Counted from the first letter of the stretch, positions 8,151-17,279 are shown. The stretch is DNA of 64,000 nt from Bacillus sp. V2I10 (GCF_030817055.1 NZ_JAUSYV010000001.1:4612001-4676000), one strand, 5' to 3'. The notes: generated by a model not told the origin, from the letters alone. Program-made: numbers and translations.

Positions 8151-9011
8151 ATGATGGTACATATCGTCGCAGACAGTGCATGCGATCTGCCGCTTGAATT
8201 TTATGAGAAACACGGCGTTACACTTCTCCCTCTTGGTGTACATATTGAGGAAAATGACTATCGCGATCTAGTCACGATTTCCCCTAAAGAAGTATACGAC
8301 GCGATGCGTGAAGGGAAAATAGCTAAAACGACTCAAATCTCTCCTCTTGATGTAAAAGAGGCATTCACTGAATTTGCAAAGAAACAAGTGCCGGTATTGT
8401 ATGTTGCTTTTTCATCGGAGCTTTCCGGAACCTATCAGACTGCTGTCATGATTGGAAACGAAGTCAAAGAGGAATATCCTGATTTTGAGCTTTCCATTGT
8501 GGATTCTAAATGCGCTTCCCTTGGCCTTGGACTTGCCGTTAAATATGCAGTTGACCTAGCCAGTAAAGGAAACACTCTACATGAAATTGAAGCTTCTGTA
8601 AAGGACTTTTGTGAACATACAGAGCACATTTTTACCGTCGATAACTTAGAATATTTAGCAAGAGGCGGAAGAATCAGCAAAGCATCTGCATTTGTAGGCG
8701 GTCTTCTCAACATCAAACCGCTTCTTCATGTTGAAGGCGGCAAGCTGATTCCGCTTGAAAAACTTAGAGGCCGGAAAAAAGTTTTCAGAAGGGTCATCGA
8801 GCTGATGAAAGAGCGGGGCGTTAATCTTGAAAGTCAGACCATCGCCATCAGTCACGGGGATGATGAGGACTCCGCCAAGGAAATAAAAGCAATGATTGAA
8901 ATTGAATTTCATCCGAATGAAGTATATATAAACACAGTCGGCTGTTCAGTTGGAGCGCATTCTGGACCTGGTACGATTGCCATTTTCTTTTCAAATAAAC
9001 CGATCTCATAA
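8151..9011 (+). CDS. yitS: DegV-family fatty-acid-binding protein YitS
   Basis: DegV proteins bind a fatty acid; in Firmicutes they act as FakB-type partners of the fatty acid kinase FakA. Of 286 residues, the N-terminus HIVADSACDLP, the TTQISPLDV segment near 64, SSELSGTYQTA near 89 and the GGRISK loop near 170 (with ARGGRISKASAFVGGLLNIKP split across it) are diagnostic; the C-terminus has GAHSGPGTIAIFF. Two consecutive ATGs (8151 and 8154) both fit the GAGGTG ribosome site, so the start is uncertain by one codon. No fakA is in the window. It is divergent from yitT. Confidence 0.9.
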   Translation: MMVHIVADSACDLPLEFYEKHGVTLLPLGVHIEENDYRDLVTISPKEVYDAMREGKIAKTTQISPLDVKEAFTEFAKKQVPVLYVAFSSELSGTYQTAVMIGNEVKEEYPDFELSIVDSKCASLGLGLAVKYAVDLASKGNTLHEIEASVKDFCEHTEHIFTVDNLEYLARGGRISKASAFVGGLLNIKPLLHVEGGKLIPLEKLRGRKKVFRRVIELMKERGVNLESQTIAISHGDDEDSAKEIKAMIEIEFHPNEVYINTVGCSVGAHSGPGTIAIFFSNKPIS

Positions 9012-9062
9012 TATTATACTTACAGGGCAACATAAACGTATCTTTTCAGTAAGGGAGTTTTT

Positions 9063-9197
9063 ATGATGCCGCATACAAGCGATAACGACAAAAAAGCAAA
9101 AGACAATAATGCCAAAGAACATGAACGAAACATGATGCGCGAGAAAAACCGCCAAAAAGGCGAATTACAATATTCTAAAAAGACCGACCATTTATAA
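9063..9197 (+). CDS. Small basic protein, DUF3941-like (43-44 residues)
   Basis: The open frame starts at ATG ATG (9063/9066), five to eight bases after AAGGGAG, and ends TAA at 9195. The product is very hydrophilic, with a run KKAKDNNAKEHERN, the segment MMREKNRQKG, and a final SKKTDHL. I recall similar tiny proteins in Bacillaceae grouped as DUF3941, but this is from memory. No function is known. A copy of the dispersed palindromic repeat begins immediately after it. Confidence 0.65.
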   Translation: MMPHTSDNDKKAKDNNAKEHERNMMREKNRQKGELQYSKKTDHL

Positions 9198-9199
9198 GA

Positions 9200-9315
9200 G
9201 AAGCGGAAGCCCTGGTCAGCTCTGAATGGCAGATAACGATTCGCCGGAAAAGTCCGGGTTTGACTTTTTTGCGGCGGATCCGTTCTGACCGAGGAGTTAG
9301 TCGCTGAAGCTGGAC
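9200..9315 (+). repeat. Dispersed palindromic repeat, copy 1
   Basis: Begins AAGCGGAAGCCCTGGTCAGC and ends GAGTTAGTCGCTGAAGCTGGAC. It can fold through CGCCGGAAAAGTC/GACTTTTTTGCGGCG. It belongs to the same family as the elements at 10.64-11.02, 34.2 and 43.9 kb and lies between coding regions like all the others. Confidence 0.8.
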
Positions 9316-9380
9316 TTAAATGCGCAAAATTTCTTATATCTTTGAAAAAACAGCAGCGATTTTCCGCTGCTGTTTTTGTT

Positions 9381-9674
9381 TTATTGTAGCTTAAACTTCG
9401 AAAGTGTCTGATTTAAATCATCTGTCAGCTGTCTGAGTTCAATCACTTTTTCCACCATTTTTTCGAATGCGAGCAGCTGTTCAGTTGTCGAAGCAGATAT
9501 TTGCTCGCTTCCTGCTGCCGTCTCTTCTACAACGGCACTGATGCTCTCTACATTTTGCAGAACTTGCTCTCCGAGTTTTTTGGAATTCAATATTCCTGAT
9601 TTTAAATCATTTAATTCTGATGAGATCCCTTTTACTTTAAGATCGATATCTTCAAATGCACTAGCAAGCGATCA
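9381..9674 (-). pseudogene. Remnant of a methyl-accepting chemotaxis protein (C-terminal fragment)
   Basis: About 95 codons with chemoreceptor signalling-domain composition: SISAVVEETAAGSEQISAST followed by a coiled-coil tail TTEQLLAFEKMVEKVIELRQL, ending SKFKLQ. The frame is open upstream to about 9671 (LASAFEDIDLKVKGISSEL) and then meets a stop. There is no ribosome site, no membrane part, no HAMP domain and no hairpin tip. It abuts the end of cvfB directly (stop at 9681). I read it as the 3' scrap of a deleted chemoreceptor gene. Confidence 0.8.
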
Positions 9675-9680
9675 ACTCGC

Positions 9681-10538
9681 TTACTGTTCCTTTTTGAAAT
9701 ATGTCCAGCCGTCTTCCTGATAAACTTTCCCGGCTTTCATCAATGAGCCGATTGCACGCTTGAACGCGCCTTTGCTCATGTTAAAGCGTTCTTTAATGTC
9801 TTCTGGGTCGCTCTTATCGAAAAATGGCATCGCTCCGCCTCTTGATTCCATGTAATCATAAAGCTGCTGTGCATCCTCATCCAATGCTTCATGCTTTCTT
9901 GGAAGAAGAGATACGTTGATTGTTCCATCTTCCTTTACATCAATTACGCGCCCTGTTACAAGCTCGCCTAAACGAGGCTCCCTTTTACGCTGCGAAGAGT
10001 GAATAAATCCTTTGTAGCCTTCTTCTGTAATAATATATGAGCCGGCAATAATCATTCTGTAAACTCTGCCTGTCACAGTTTTATTGTTGGCTGTACCTTC
10101 TGCTGATACGATCTTCTCCTGCATGACATCTTCCGTTGCAAGCTTCGTGAAAAACCTGCCATTTTTCGTTACCTTCAAAGAACAATAAAGCATGTCCCCC
10201 TCTTCTGGCCAAACCTCGATAAACGCTGGAAGAATATCGTTTGCTACTAGCGCATCCTTGGATAAACCAATATCAACAAACGCTCCCATGTCTTCTCTTA
10301 CGCTTACAACCTCAACCCAGTCGTAATGATCCTCGGTAATTTTCGGTTTCTTCATAGTTGCGGCAAGACGGTCTTCATGATCGACAATTAAATAAACCTC
10401 AATTTCTTCTTTGTCATCAATCGGCTCCGTGATTTCGGTTTTGTGGAGCAGCACACGGCTTTCTCCGTCTGTTAAATAATAGCCATAATCTAATTTTTCA
10501 TCTATTGAAAGCGTCATAAACGTTCCTGGATTCATCAA
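9681..10538 (-). CDS. cvfB: S1-domain RNA-binding protein CvfB (YitL)
   Basis: RNA-binding protein of the CvfB family, linked to virulence regulation in staphylococci and encoded by yitL in B. subtilis. Its 285 residues contain tandem S1-like beta-barrels (about 5-65, 70-135 and 150-215, with GRVYRMIIAGSYIITEEGYKG and GRVIDVKEDGTINVSLLP) and a C-terminal winged-helix segment (FNMSKGAFKRAIGSLMKAGKV). The start could be the TTG at 10538 or the ATG at 10535; AAAGGA lies upstream of both with long spacing. It has lost its B. subtilis downstream neighbours, and the chemoreceptor scrap follows instead. Confidence 0.88.
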   Translation of the reverse strand: MMNPGTFMTLSIDEKLDYGYYLTDGESRVLLHKTEITEPIDDKEEIEVYLIVDHEDRLAATMKKPKITEDHYDWVEVVSVREDMGAFVDIGLSKDALVANDILPAFIEVWPEEGDMLYCSLKVTKNGRFFTKLATEDVMQEKIVSAEGTANNKTVTGRVYRMIIAGSYIITEEGYKGFIHSSQRKREPRLGELVTGRVIDVKEDGTINVSLLPRKHEALDEDAQQLYDYMESRGGAMPFFDKSDPEDIKERFNMSKGAFKRAIGSLMKAGKVYQEDGWTYFKKEQ

Positions 10539-10639
10539 ATGTATTTCGTTCCTTTCTTATGCAGGATGCATCTGCTGTTAGTTTTCAAATTGAAGCGGAC
10601 ATTTATGTATGTATTTGCAGTTTAATGGCCAATTCCTGG

Positions 10640-10750
10640 GCTAAACAGGCGATTCCGCACTTCGTATTGTCCGGCTCCATCGCCTAACTCCTCGGTCAGA
10701 ACGGATTCGGCGAAAAAGTCAAAATCGGACTTCATTCTCAATGCTGTAGA
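10640..10750 (-). repeat. Dispersed palindromic repeat, copy 2
   Basis: Reverse-orientation copy (AACAGGCGATTCCGCACTTC, then GTCCGGCTCCATCGCCTAAC, then CTCGGTCAGAACGG), with a degenerate central stem containing AAAAAGTCAAAATCGG. First of three adjacent copies in the cvfB-yitK gap. Confidence 0.75.
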
Positions 10751-10776
10751 CTACTCCAACCTTAGCGTTTTTGTAC

Positions 10777-10899
10777 TTTGTCTTGTCCGGCTCCATCGCC
10801 TAACTCCTCGGCCAGAACGGATCCGCCAGTAAAGGCAAAAAGCGCCTTTTCTGGGAGATCCTTATCTGTCTTTCGGAGCTAAACAGGCGATTCCGCACT
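10777..10899 (-). repeat. Dispersed palindromic repeat, copy 3
   Basis: Reverse-orientation copy. The centre GGCAAAAAGCGCCTTTTC is flanked by GGATCCGCCAGTAAA and an imperfect CTGGGAGATCC, and the end carries CTAAACAGGCGATTCCGCAC. Second of three adjacent copies. Confidence 0.85.
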
Positions 10900-11023
10900 T
10901 CGTATTGTCCGGCTCCATCGCCCAGCTCCTCGGCCAGAACGGCTCCGCCAGTAAAGGCAAAAAGCGCCTTTTCTGGCGGAGCCTTATCTGTCTGTCGGAG
11001 CTAAACGGGCGATTCCGCACTTC
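10900..11023 (-). repeat. Dispersed palindromic repeat, copy 4
   Basis: Reverse-orientation copy with the best-preserved stem: GGCTCCGCCAGTAAAGGC pairs with GCCTTTTCTGGCGGAGCC around AAAAAGC. The end reads GAGCTAAACGGGCGATTCC. Third of three near-tandem copies, ending only a few bases before the yitK promoter. Confidence 0.88.
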
Positions 11024-11028
11024 AAATG

Positions 11029-11057
11029 TTGTTATCCCCTGTTCATTCTACTATAAT
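11029..11057 (+). promoter_or_regulatory. yitK promoter
   Basis: TTGTTA (11029-11034), 17-base spacer, perfect TATAAT (11052-11057). The start codon is 34 bases downstream, after GGGAGG. A clear sigma-A promoter. Confidence 0.8.
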
Positions 11058-11090
11058 CTATAGATAATATAAACTTTTGGGAGGATTCTT

Positions 11091-11582
11091 ATGGCGAAGG
11101 ACAGTTCTTTTGATATTGTTTCAAAGGTGGATATGCCTGAGGTGACAAATGCAATTACGATGACGATGAAGGAAATCGGCACCCGCTATGATTTTAAAGG
11201 GAGCAAAAGCAGCATTTCACTTGAAAAAGAAGAGATTGTTTTAGTTTCAGATGATGAGTTTAAAATGGATCAGTTAAAGGATGTTTTTATTTCTAAATTG
11301 ATTAAACGCAATGTAGCGACACGAAATATTGATTACGGAAAAATCGAAGGTGCATCGGGCGGAACGATTCGCCAGCGCGCTAAGCTGATTCAGGGTATTG
11401 ATAAGGATAATGCAAAAAAGATTAATGCCATTATTAAAAATTCCGGATTAAAAGTAAAAACTCAGGTTCAGGACGATCAGGTCCGTGTGACCGGCAAAAA
11501 TAAGGACGACCTACAGCAGGTGATTGCAGCCGTTCGCGGAACCGACTTGCCGATAGATGTTCAATTTATTAATTTCAGATAA
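11091..11582 (+). CDS. yitK: YajQ-family nucleotide-binding protein YitK
   Basis: 163-residue YajQ/DUF520-family cytoplasmic protein; members bind nucleotides or RNA, and some bind cyclic-di-GMP in Gram-negatives. Signatures: MAKDSSFDIVSKVDMPEVTN at the start, IGTRYDFKGSKSSISL near 28, KLIQGIDKDNAKKINAIIK near 102, and RVTGKNKDDLQQVIAAV near 134. The ATG follows GGGAGG and the strong promoter at 11029. The order cvfB-yitK-yitJ matches B. subtilis. Its role in Bacillus is unknown. Confidence 0.92.
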   Translation: MAKDSSFDIVSKVDMPEVTNAITMTMKEIGTRYDFKGSKSSISLEKEEIVLVSDDEFKMDQLKDVFISKLIKRNVATRNIDYGKIEGASGGTIRQRAKLIQGIDKDNAKKINAIIKNSGLKVKTQVQDDQVRVTGKNKDDLQQVIAAVRGTDLPIDVQFINFR

Positions 11583-11768
11583 AGTGAACCAAACACTCGA
11601 GCTCTTCTCTGCTGGGTGTTTGTTTCGTTGTTCCGCAAGTTTCTGCTTCGATTTTCCACCAATAAATTCCGCGTCTATTCAGAAAACTTTTACTTTTGTA
11701 TTGAATCTATCCGAAAAAACATGTAAATTAGATATAATATCTTTTTGTAAATTTCATATTTCACCATT

Positions 11769-11945
11769 CTTATCTAGAGAAGCTGAGGGACTGGCCCTTT
11801 GAAGCTTCAGCAACCTGGCATAATGAAATCATCTGTATTCATCAGGGATTTCAATCCAAGGTGCTAATTCCAGCGATGCATCCATCGAACGATAAGAAGA
11901 AGTCCTGATCGTTCAAAGTCTTCTTCTTGGAAGGCTTTTTTTGTT
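11769..11945 (+). ncRNA. SAM (S-box) riboswitch upstream of yitJ-metH
   Basis: P1 is CTTATC (11769-11774) pairing with GATAAG (11891-11896). The conserved core GAGGGACTGGCCC, then CAGCAACC, then AAGGTGCTAATTCC is intact and in the S-box order. Downstream, AAGAAGAAG (overlapping the 3' side of P1) can pair with CTTCTTCTT, followed by T-rich sequence, giving a transcription-termination switch. SAM binding should favour termination and lower yitJ-metH expression. The -10 TATAAT lies near 11735. Confidence 0.95.
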
Positions 11946-11975
11946 TTTTTCTACAGCACTAAGGAGGTTTGGAGT

Positions 11976-13829
11976 TTGACACTTTTAAACGATTTACAGA
12001 AGAAGATCCTGATTGGCGACGGAGCAATGGGAACACTGCTTTACTCTCACGGAGTTGACAGGTGTTTCGAAGAATTGAATTTATCGAAGCCTGATGAAAT
12101 ATTAAATGTTCATAAGGCGTATATTGCAGCCGGTGCAGATGTCATTCAGACAAATACTTACGGCGCAAACTATATTAAGCTATCAAGATATGGACTTGAA
12201 GATGAAGTGAGGGCGATTAACCGTACTGCTGTTCAGATTGCTAAAAAAGCATCAGCCGGCAATAACACCTATATTCTTGGAACGATTGGCGGCATCCGTG
12301 CTTTCAAGAAAAATGCCTATTCTCTTGAGGACATTAAACGCAATTTCAGAGAACAGCTTTACCTTTTGCTCAGTGAAGAGGTAAGCGGTCTGCTGCTTGA
12401 AACCTATTATGATCTTGAAGAAATAAAAACAGTATTAGAGATCGCAAGAAAAGAAACGAATATCCCGATTATTACAAACATCTCCCTTCACGATATCGGA
12501 GTCTTGCAGGACGGAACACCCCTGAATGAAGGCCTTTCTCAGCTTGAGGCACTTGGTGCTGACGTTGTCGGTCTGAATTGCAGACTGGGTCCTTACCATA
12601 TGCTTTCATCTCTTGAAGAAATTCCGCTTCCTGAAAAAGCGTTCTTATCTGTTTATCCAAACAGCAGCTTGCCGACTCTTGAGGAAGGAAGACTTGTCTA
12701 TGGCTCTGGAGAAAAATATTTTGCAGAAAGCGCACTCGCCTTCAGAAATCAGGGAGCAAGACTAATCGGAGGCTGCTGCGGCACAACCCCTGTACACATT
12801 GAAGCAATGGCAGCAGCGCTTAAAGGGCTCGCTCCAGTTACAGAAAAGAAAGTAAAAATACGGAAGAAAGAGATTTCTGTCACGTCTGCAGCGGAAAGAA
12901 AGTACCCTCCCCTGCAGGAAATAGTTAATAAGAAGCGCTCTCTGATTGTAGAACTCGATCCTCCTAAAAAACTTGGACTGGACAAATTTTTAAAAGGTGC
13001 AAAAGCACTGCAAGCTGCTGGAATCGATGCCTTAACACTTGCAGACAACTCGCTTGCGTCGCCGAGAATAAGCAATGTTGCTGTAGGATCCATCGTTCAG
13101 CAAACACTTGGACTCAGGTCCTTAATTCATATTACATGCCGCGACCGCAACTTAATTGGCCTTCAATCTCATTTAATGGGTCTTCATACGCTGGGACTTA
13201 CGGATGTGCTTGCGGTTACAGGCGATCCATCAAAAATCGGGGATTTTCCGGGAGCTACTTCCGTTTATGATCTTTCTTCTTTTGATTTGATCAGCTTAAT
13301 CAAACAATTTAATGATGGTCTTTCTTATTCAGGAAAACCTCTTGGGGAAAAAACCAATTTTTCAGTTGCTGCTGCGTTTAATCCCAATGTTAAATATCTC
13401 GATAAAGCAGTAAAAAGACTGGAGAAGAAAATTGCCTGCGGTGCAGATTATTTCATTTCTCAGCCAATTTACTCAGAAAAACAGCTGATTGATGTTTATG
13501 AGGAAACGAAGCACTTAACCGTTCCGATTTATATCGGCATTATGCCGCTCACAAGCAGCCGCAACGCAGAATTTATTCATAACGAAATTCCGGGCATTAC
13601 TCTTTCTGACAGTATTCGTGAAAGAATGGCACAGGCAGGTGATAATCGGGAGAAAGCCTATCAGGAAGGATTGGCCATCTCTAAAAGACTGATTGATGCT
13701 GCCTTTGATTTATTTAATGGAATCTACTTAATTACACCGTTTTTAAACTATGAATTAACCGTTGAACTGACAAATTACATTCACAAGAAACAAATTGAGG
13801 TTAATGAAAGGAAGATTACGCATGTCTGA
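11976..13829 (+). CDS. yitJ: Bifunctional homocysteine S-methyltransferase / methylenetetrahydrofolate reductase YitJ
   Basis: Two-domain, 617-residue protein. Residues 1-290 are a homocysteine-binding TIM barrel with zinc ligands C202 (VGLNC) and C267/C268 (IGGCCGTTP). Residues 320-600 are an FAD-dependent methylenetetrahydrofolate reductase (LIVELDPPK, ALTLADNSLASPR, VLAVTGDPSKIGDFPG). It supplies 5-methyl-THF and can methylate homocysteine. The TTG at 11976 follows AAGGAGG by eight bases. It is the first gene after the S-box riboswitch and overlaps metH by eight bases. Confidence 0.94.
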   Translation: MTLLNDLQKKILIGDGAMGTLLYSHGVDRCFEELNLSKPDEILNVHKAYIAAGADVIQTNTYGANYIKLSRYGLEDEVRAINRTAVQIAKKASAGNNTYILGTIGGIRAFKKNAYSLEDIKRNFREQLYLLLSEEVSGLLLETYYDLEEIKTVLEIARKETNIPIITNISLHDIGVLQDGTPLNEGLSQLEALGADVVGLNCRLGPYHMLSSLEEIPLPEKAFLSVYPNSSLPTLEEGRLVYGSGEKYFAESALAFRNQGARLIGGCCGTTPVHIEAMAAALKGLAPVTEKKVKIRKKEISVTSAAERKYPPLQEIVNKKRSLIVELDPPKKLGLDKFLKGAKALQAAGIDALTLADNSLASPRISNVAVGSIVQQTLGLRSLIHITCRDRNLIGLQSHLMGLHTLGLTDVLAVTGDPSKIGDFPGATSVYDLSSFDLISLIKQFNDGLSYSGKPLGEKTNFSVAAAFNPNVKYLDKAVKRLEKKIACGADYFISQPIYSEKQLIDVYEETKHLTVPIYIGIMPLTSSRNAEFIHNEIPGITLSDSIRERMAQAGDNREKAYQEGLAISKRLIDAAFDLFNGIYLITPFLNYELTVELTNYIHKKQIEVNERKITHV

Positions 13830-16800
13830 TATAAAAAAGCAGCTTGAGAAAAAAATCCTCGTTCTGGACGGAGCGATGGGCACCATGATACAGGATGCAA
13901 ATCTTTCTGCAGCTGATTTCGGCGGAGAAGAATACGAGGGCTGCAATGAATATTTAACGATTACTGCACCAGAAGTCATCGAATCCATTCATGATGCTTA
14001 CCTGATCGCTAAAGCAGATATTATTGAAACCAATACATTTGGCGCTACTAAGATTGTTCTTGATGAATATAATCTCGGTCACCTCGCTTTTGAGTTAAAT
14101 AAAAAAGCAGCGGAGATCGCAAAAAAGGCTGCTGAAAAATATTCAACTCCTGACTGGCCGCGTTATGTTGCAGGCTCAATGGGCCCTACGACAAAAACGC
14201 TGTCTGTTACAGGCGGAGCAACGTTTGAGGAGCTTATTCAAAACTACGAGGAACAGACACTCGGCCTGATTGCAGGCGGTGCTGATTTGCTTCTTCTTGA
14301 AACGAGCCAGGACTTATTAAATGTAAAAGCAGGCTTTCTTGGCATTAAACGCGCATTTGAACAAGCAGGCAAAGAAATTCCGCTGATGATTTCAGGGACA
14401 ATTGAACCTATGGGAACGACGCTTGCCGGCCAGGATATTGAAGCCTTTTTCATTTCACTTGAGCACATGAAGCCTTTATCTGTAGGTCTAAACTGTGCTA
14501 CAGGACCTGAATTCATGACCGACCACATCCGGACTCTATCAGGCATGGCTCATACAGCTGTCAGCTGCTATCCTAATGCCGGCCTGCCTGATGAGGAAGG
14601 AAATTATCATGAATCTCCCCGTTCTCTTGCTCAGAAAGTAAAAGGATTTGCAGAACAGGGCTGGCTGAACATTGTCGGAGGCTGCTGCGGGACTACACCT
14701 GCACATATTACCGCCATTGCTGATGCTGTAGGCGAACTTGAGCCCCGCTCCGTTCCGGAACGCGATCCGGCTCATACTGTTTCTGGCATCGAGCCGCTTA
14801 TTTATGATGATTCCATGCGTCCTCTATTCGTCGGAGAACGGACAAATGTGATTGGCTCCAGAAAGTTTAAACGACTAATAGCGGAGGGGAAATTTGAAGA
14901 AGCAGCTGAAATTGCCCGAGCTCAAGTTAAGAATGGCGCACATGTAATCGATATCTGTCTGGCTGATCCTGACCGCGAAGAATTAGAAGACATGGAAGCC
15001 TTCATAAAGGAGATTACGAAAAAAGTAAAAGCACCTCTTGTCATTGATTCAACGGATGAGTTAGTCATTGAAAAGGCACTTTCCTATTCTCAAGGGAAAG
15101 TGATCATCAATTCCATCAACTTAGAAGACGGTGAAGAGAGATTTGAAGCAGTCGTTCCTCTCATTCACAAATACGGTGCAGCTGTTGTAGTAGGAACGAT
15201 TGATGAAAAAGGAATGGCGCTGACTGCTGAGCAAAAGCTTGATGTTGCTGTCCGTTCATATGAGCTGCTGACTCAAAAACACGGGTTAAATCCATCAGAT
15301 ATCATCTTTGATCCGCTTGTATTCCCTGTCGGAACAGGAGACGCGCAATATATCGGCTCAGCTGAAGAAACGATAAAGGGCATCCGCTTAATTAAAGAAC
15401 GATTGCCGCAATGCCTGACAATCCTTGGAGTCAGCAATGTATCCTTCGGCCTTCCTCCTGTTGGACGAGAAGTACTGAACGCCGTCTATTTGTATCATTG
15501 CACTCAGGCAGGACTTGATTATGCAATTGTTAATACGGAAAAGCTTGAACGATTTGCATCGATTCCAAAAGACGAAATTGAAATGTCAGAAACTCTTCTT
15601 TTCAATACGAATGACAAGACATTGGCTGCCTTTACAAATCACTACAGAGGCAAAAAGAAAACCGCAAAAAAACCGGTTCAGTCTCTTCCTTTAGAAGAAC
15701 GCCTTGCTCAATATGTCGTCGAGGGTACGAAAGAAGGACTCCTTGCAGATCTTGAGATTGCCTTAAAAGAGTACGCAACACCGCTGGATATAATAAATGG
15801 TCCTCTTATGAAAGGCATGGCTGAGGTAGGAGAGCTGTTTAATACAAACCAGCTGATTGTTGCTGAAGTGCTGCAAAGCGCAGAGGTCATGAAAGCATCC
15901 GTCTCCTTTTTAGAGCCTCACATGGAAAAAAAGGATGACAGCGGAAAAGGCAAAATTCTGCTTGCTACGGTAAAAGGAGATGTTCATGATATCGGTAAAA
16001 ATCTAGTCGATATCATCTTGAGCAACAATGGCTACAAGGTAGTAGACTTAGGCATAAAAGTGACACCTCAGGACTTGATTCTGGCTGTCAAAAAAGAAAA
16101 TCCCGATATCGTCGGACTCTCAGGTCTTCTTGTAAAATCCGCGCAGCAAATGGTTTTGACTGCACAGGATTTAAAAGAAGCTGAAATCTCAGTGCCAATC
16201 ATGGTTGGCGGTGCTGCTTTATCCAGAAAATTTGCTGACGGAAAAATTGCACCGCAGTACAGCGGACCTGTAATTTACGCCAAGGACGCAATGGATGGAC
16301 TGTCCCTTGCAAACAGAATCAGAATAGATCCAACACAATTTAAGAAAAAAGAAGCCGTTCCTGAAAGAACTGCTGAAAAGAAAGCAACTCCAGCCGTAAC
16401 AGAATTGCTGGAAAAAAGGGCTGCGCTCACTCCCTCACCTTATTTTGAGCCGGAGGATTGCAGGCGGCATATTATTAAAGATATCGAACTGCCGCATCTG
16501 ATTCCTTACATTAACATGCAGATGCTGATTGGCCATCATCTTGGCCTAAAAGGAAAAGTAAAGGAAATGCTTAAAAATAAAGATCCAAAAGCTGTTGCCT
16601 TAAAAGAAACAATAGATGAGCTTCTTAAACAGGGCTACGAGGAAAAATGGTTTCAGCCTGCAGCCGTCTATCAATTTTTCCCTGCAGAATCAGATGGCAA
16701 TATGCTGCATATTCTGGATCCTGAAACGGAAAAAACCGTGCAGACATTTGAATTCCCAAGGCAATCAAAGCTGCCGCACCGCTGCATATCCGATTATATC

Positions 16801-17241
16801 CGCCCAAAAGATGAGAACAAACAAAGAGATTATGTCTCCTTCTTTGCGGTAACCGCTGGAAAAAAAGTAAGGGAAATTGCCAACCGTTTTAAAGAGCAGG
16901 GAGATTATTTAAAAAGCCATGTTGTACAGGCGCTGGCACTCGAGCTTGCCGAAGGCCTTGCAGAACGGACTCACCAGCTGATCCGTGACCAATGGGGCTT
17001 TCCTGATCCTCCGGATTTCACAATGGATCAGCGCTTTTCTGCCAAATATCAGGGTCAGCGTTTTTCTTTCGGATACCCAGCCTGTCCGAATCTGGATGAT
17101 CAGGCGAAATTATTTGACCTCATAGCTCCGGAAGATATTGGCGTGAACTTGACGGAAGGCTTTATGATGGAGCCGGAAGCGTCAGTAACGGCAATCGTTG
17201 TCGCCCATCCTGAAGCTAGATATTTCAATGTATTGAACTAA
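13822..17241 (+). CDS. metH: Cobalamin-dependent methionine synthase MetH
   Basis: Full-length MetH (1139 residues) transferring methyl from 5-methyl-THF via cob(I)alamin to homocysteine. Domains in order: homocysteine barrel (about 1-330, VGGCCGTTPAHI); pterin-binding barrel (about 335-610, GERTNVIGSRKF); cobalamin cap and Rossmann domain (about 640-870) with GDVHDIGKNL, where His722 is the lower axial ligand; and a SAM-binding activation domain to the C-terminus (FSFGYPACPNLDDQ). The ATG at 13822 overlaps the yitJ stop and follows AAAGGAAG; an upstream TTG at 13795 is unlikely. The chain depends on cobalamin, and no B12 synthesis gene is in the window. Confidence 0.96.
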   Translation: MSDIKKQLEKKILVLDGAMGTMIQDANLSAADFGGEEYEGCNEYLTITAPEVIESIHDAYLIAKADIIETNTFGATKIVLDEYNLGHLAFELNKKAAEIAKKAAEKYSTPDWPRYVAGSMGPTTKTLSVTGGATFEELIQNYEEQTLGLIAGGADLLLLETSQDLLNVKAGFLGIKRAFEQAGKEIPLMISGTIEPMGTTLAGQDIEAFFISLEHMKPLSVGLNCATGPEFMTDHIRTLSGMAHTAVSCYPNAGLPDEEGNYHESPRSLAQKVKGFAEQGWLNIVGGCCGTTPAHITAIADAVGELEPRSVPERDPAHTVSGIEPLIYDDSMRPLFVGERTNVIGSRKFKRLIAEGKFEEAAEIARAQVKNGAHVIDICLADPDREELEDMEAFIKEITKKVKAPLVIDSTDELVIEKALSYSQGKVIINSINLEDGEERFEAVVPLIHKYGAAVVVGTIDEKGMALTAEQKLDVAVRSYELLTQKHGLNPSDIIFDPLVFPVGTGDAQYIGSAEETIKGIRLIKERLPQCLTILGVSNVSFGLPPVGREVLNAVYLYHCTQAGLDYAIVNTEKLERFASIPKDEIEMSETLLFNTNDKTLAAFTNHYRGKKKTAKKPVQSLPLEERLAQYVVEGTKEGLLADLEIALKEYATPLDIINGPLMKGMAEVGELFNTNQLIVAEVLQSAEVMKASVSFLEPHMEKKDDSGKGKILLATVKGDVHDIGKNLVDIILSNNGYKVVDLGIKVTPQDLILAVKKENPDIVGLSGLLVKSAQQMVLTAQDLKEAEISVPIMVGGAALSRKFADGKIAPQYSGPVIYAKDAMDGLSLANRIRIDPTQFKKKEAVPERTAEKKATPAVTELLEKRAALTPSPYFEPEDCRRHIIKDIELPHLIPYINMQMLIGHHLGLKGKVKEMLKNKDPKAVALKETIDELLKQGYEEKWFQPAAVYQFFPAESDGNMLHILDPETEKTVQTFEFPRQSKLPHRCISDYIRPKDENKQRDYVSFFAVTAGKKVREIANRFKEQGDYLKSHVVQALALELAEGLAERTHQLIRDQWGFPDPPDFTMDQRFSAKYQGQRFSFGYPACPNLDDQAKLFDLIAPEDIGVNLTEGFMMEPEASVTAIVVAHPEARYFNVLN

Positions 17242-17266
17242 AACTTAGGTTTTAGTTCTTTTTTTT
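17236..17266 (+). terminator. metH terminator
   Basis: AACTAAAAC/GTTTTAGTT stem that includes the metH stop codon, followed by CTTTTTTTT. It ends the yitJ-metH transcript. Confidence 0.88.
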
Positions 17267-17279
17267 GGGGAATTTTTAC

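Noticed and set aside
9200..9315. Small RNA gene or ordinary terminator after the DUF3941-like gene
   Set aside because: The same sequence recurs elsewhere in both orientations, so it is a copy of the repeat family instead.
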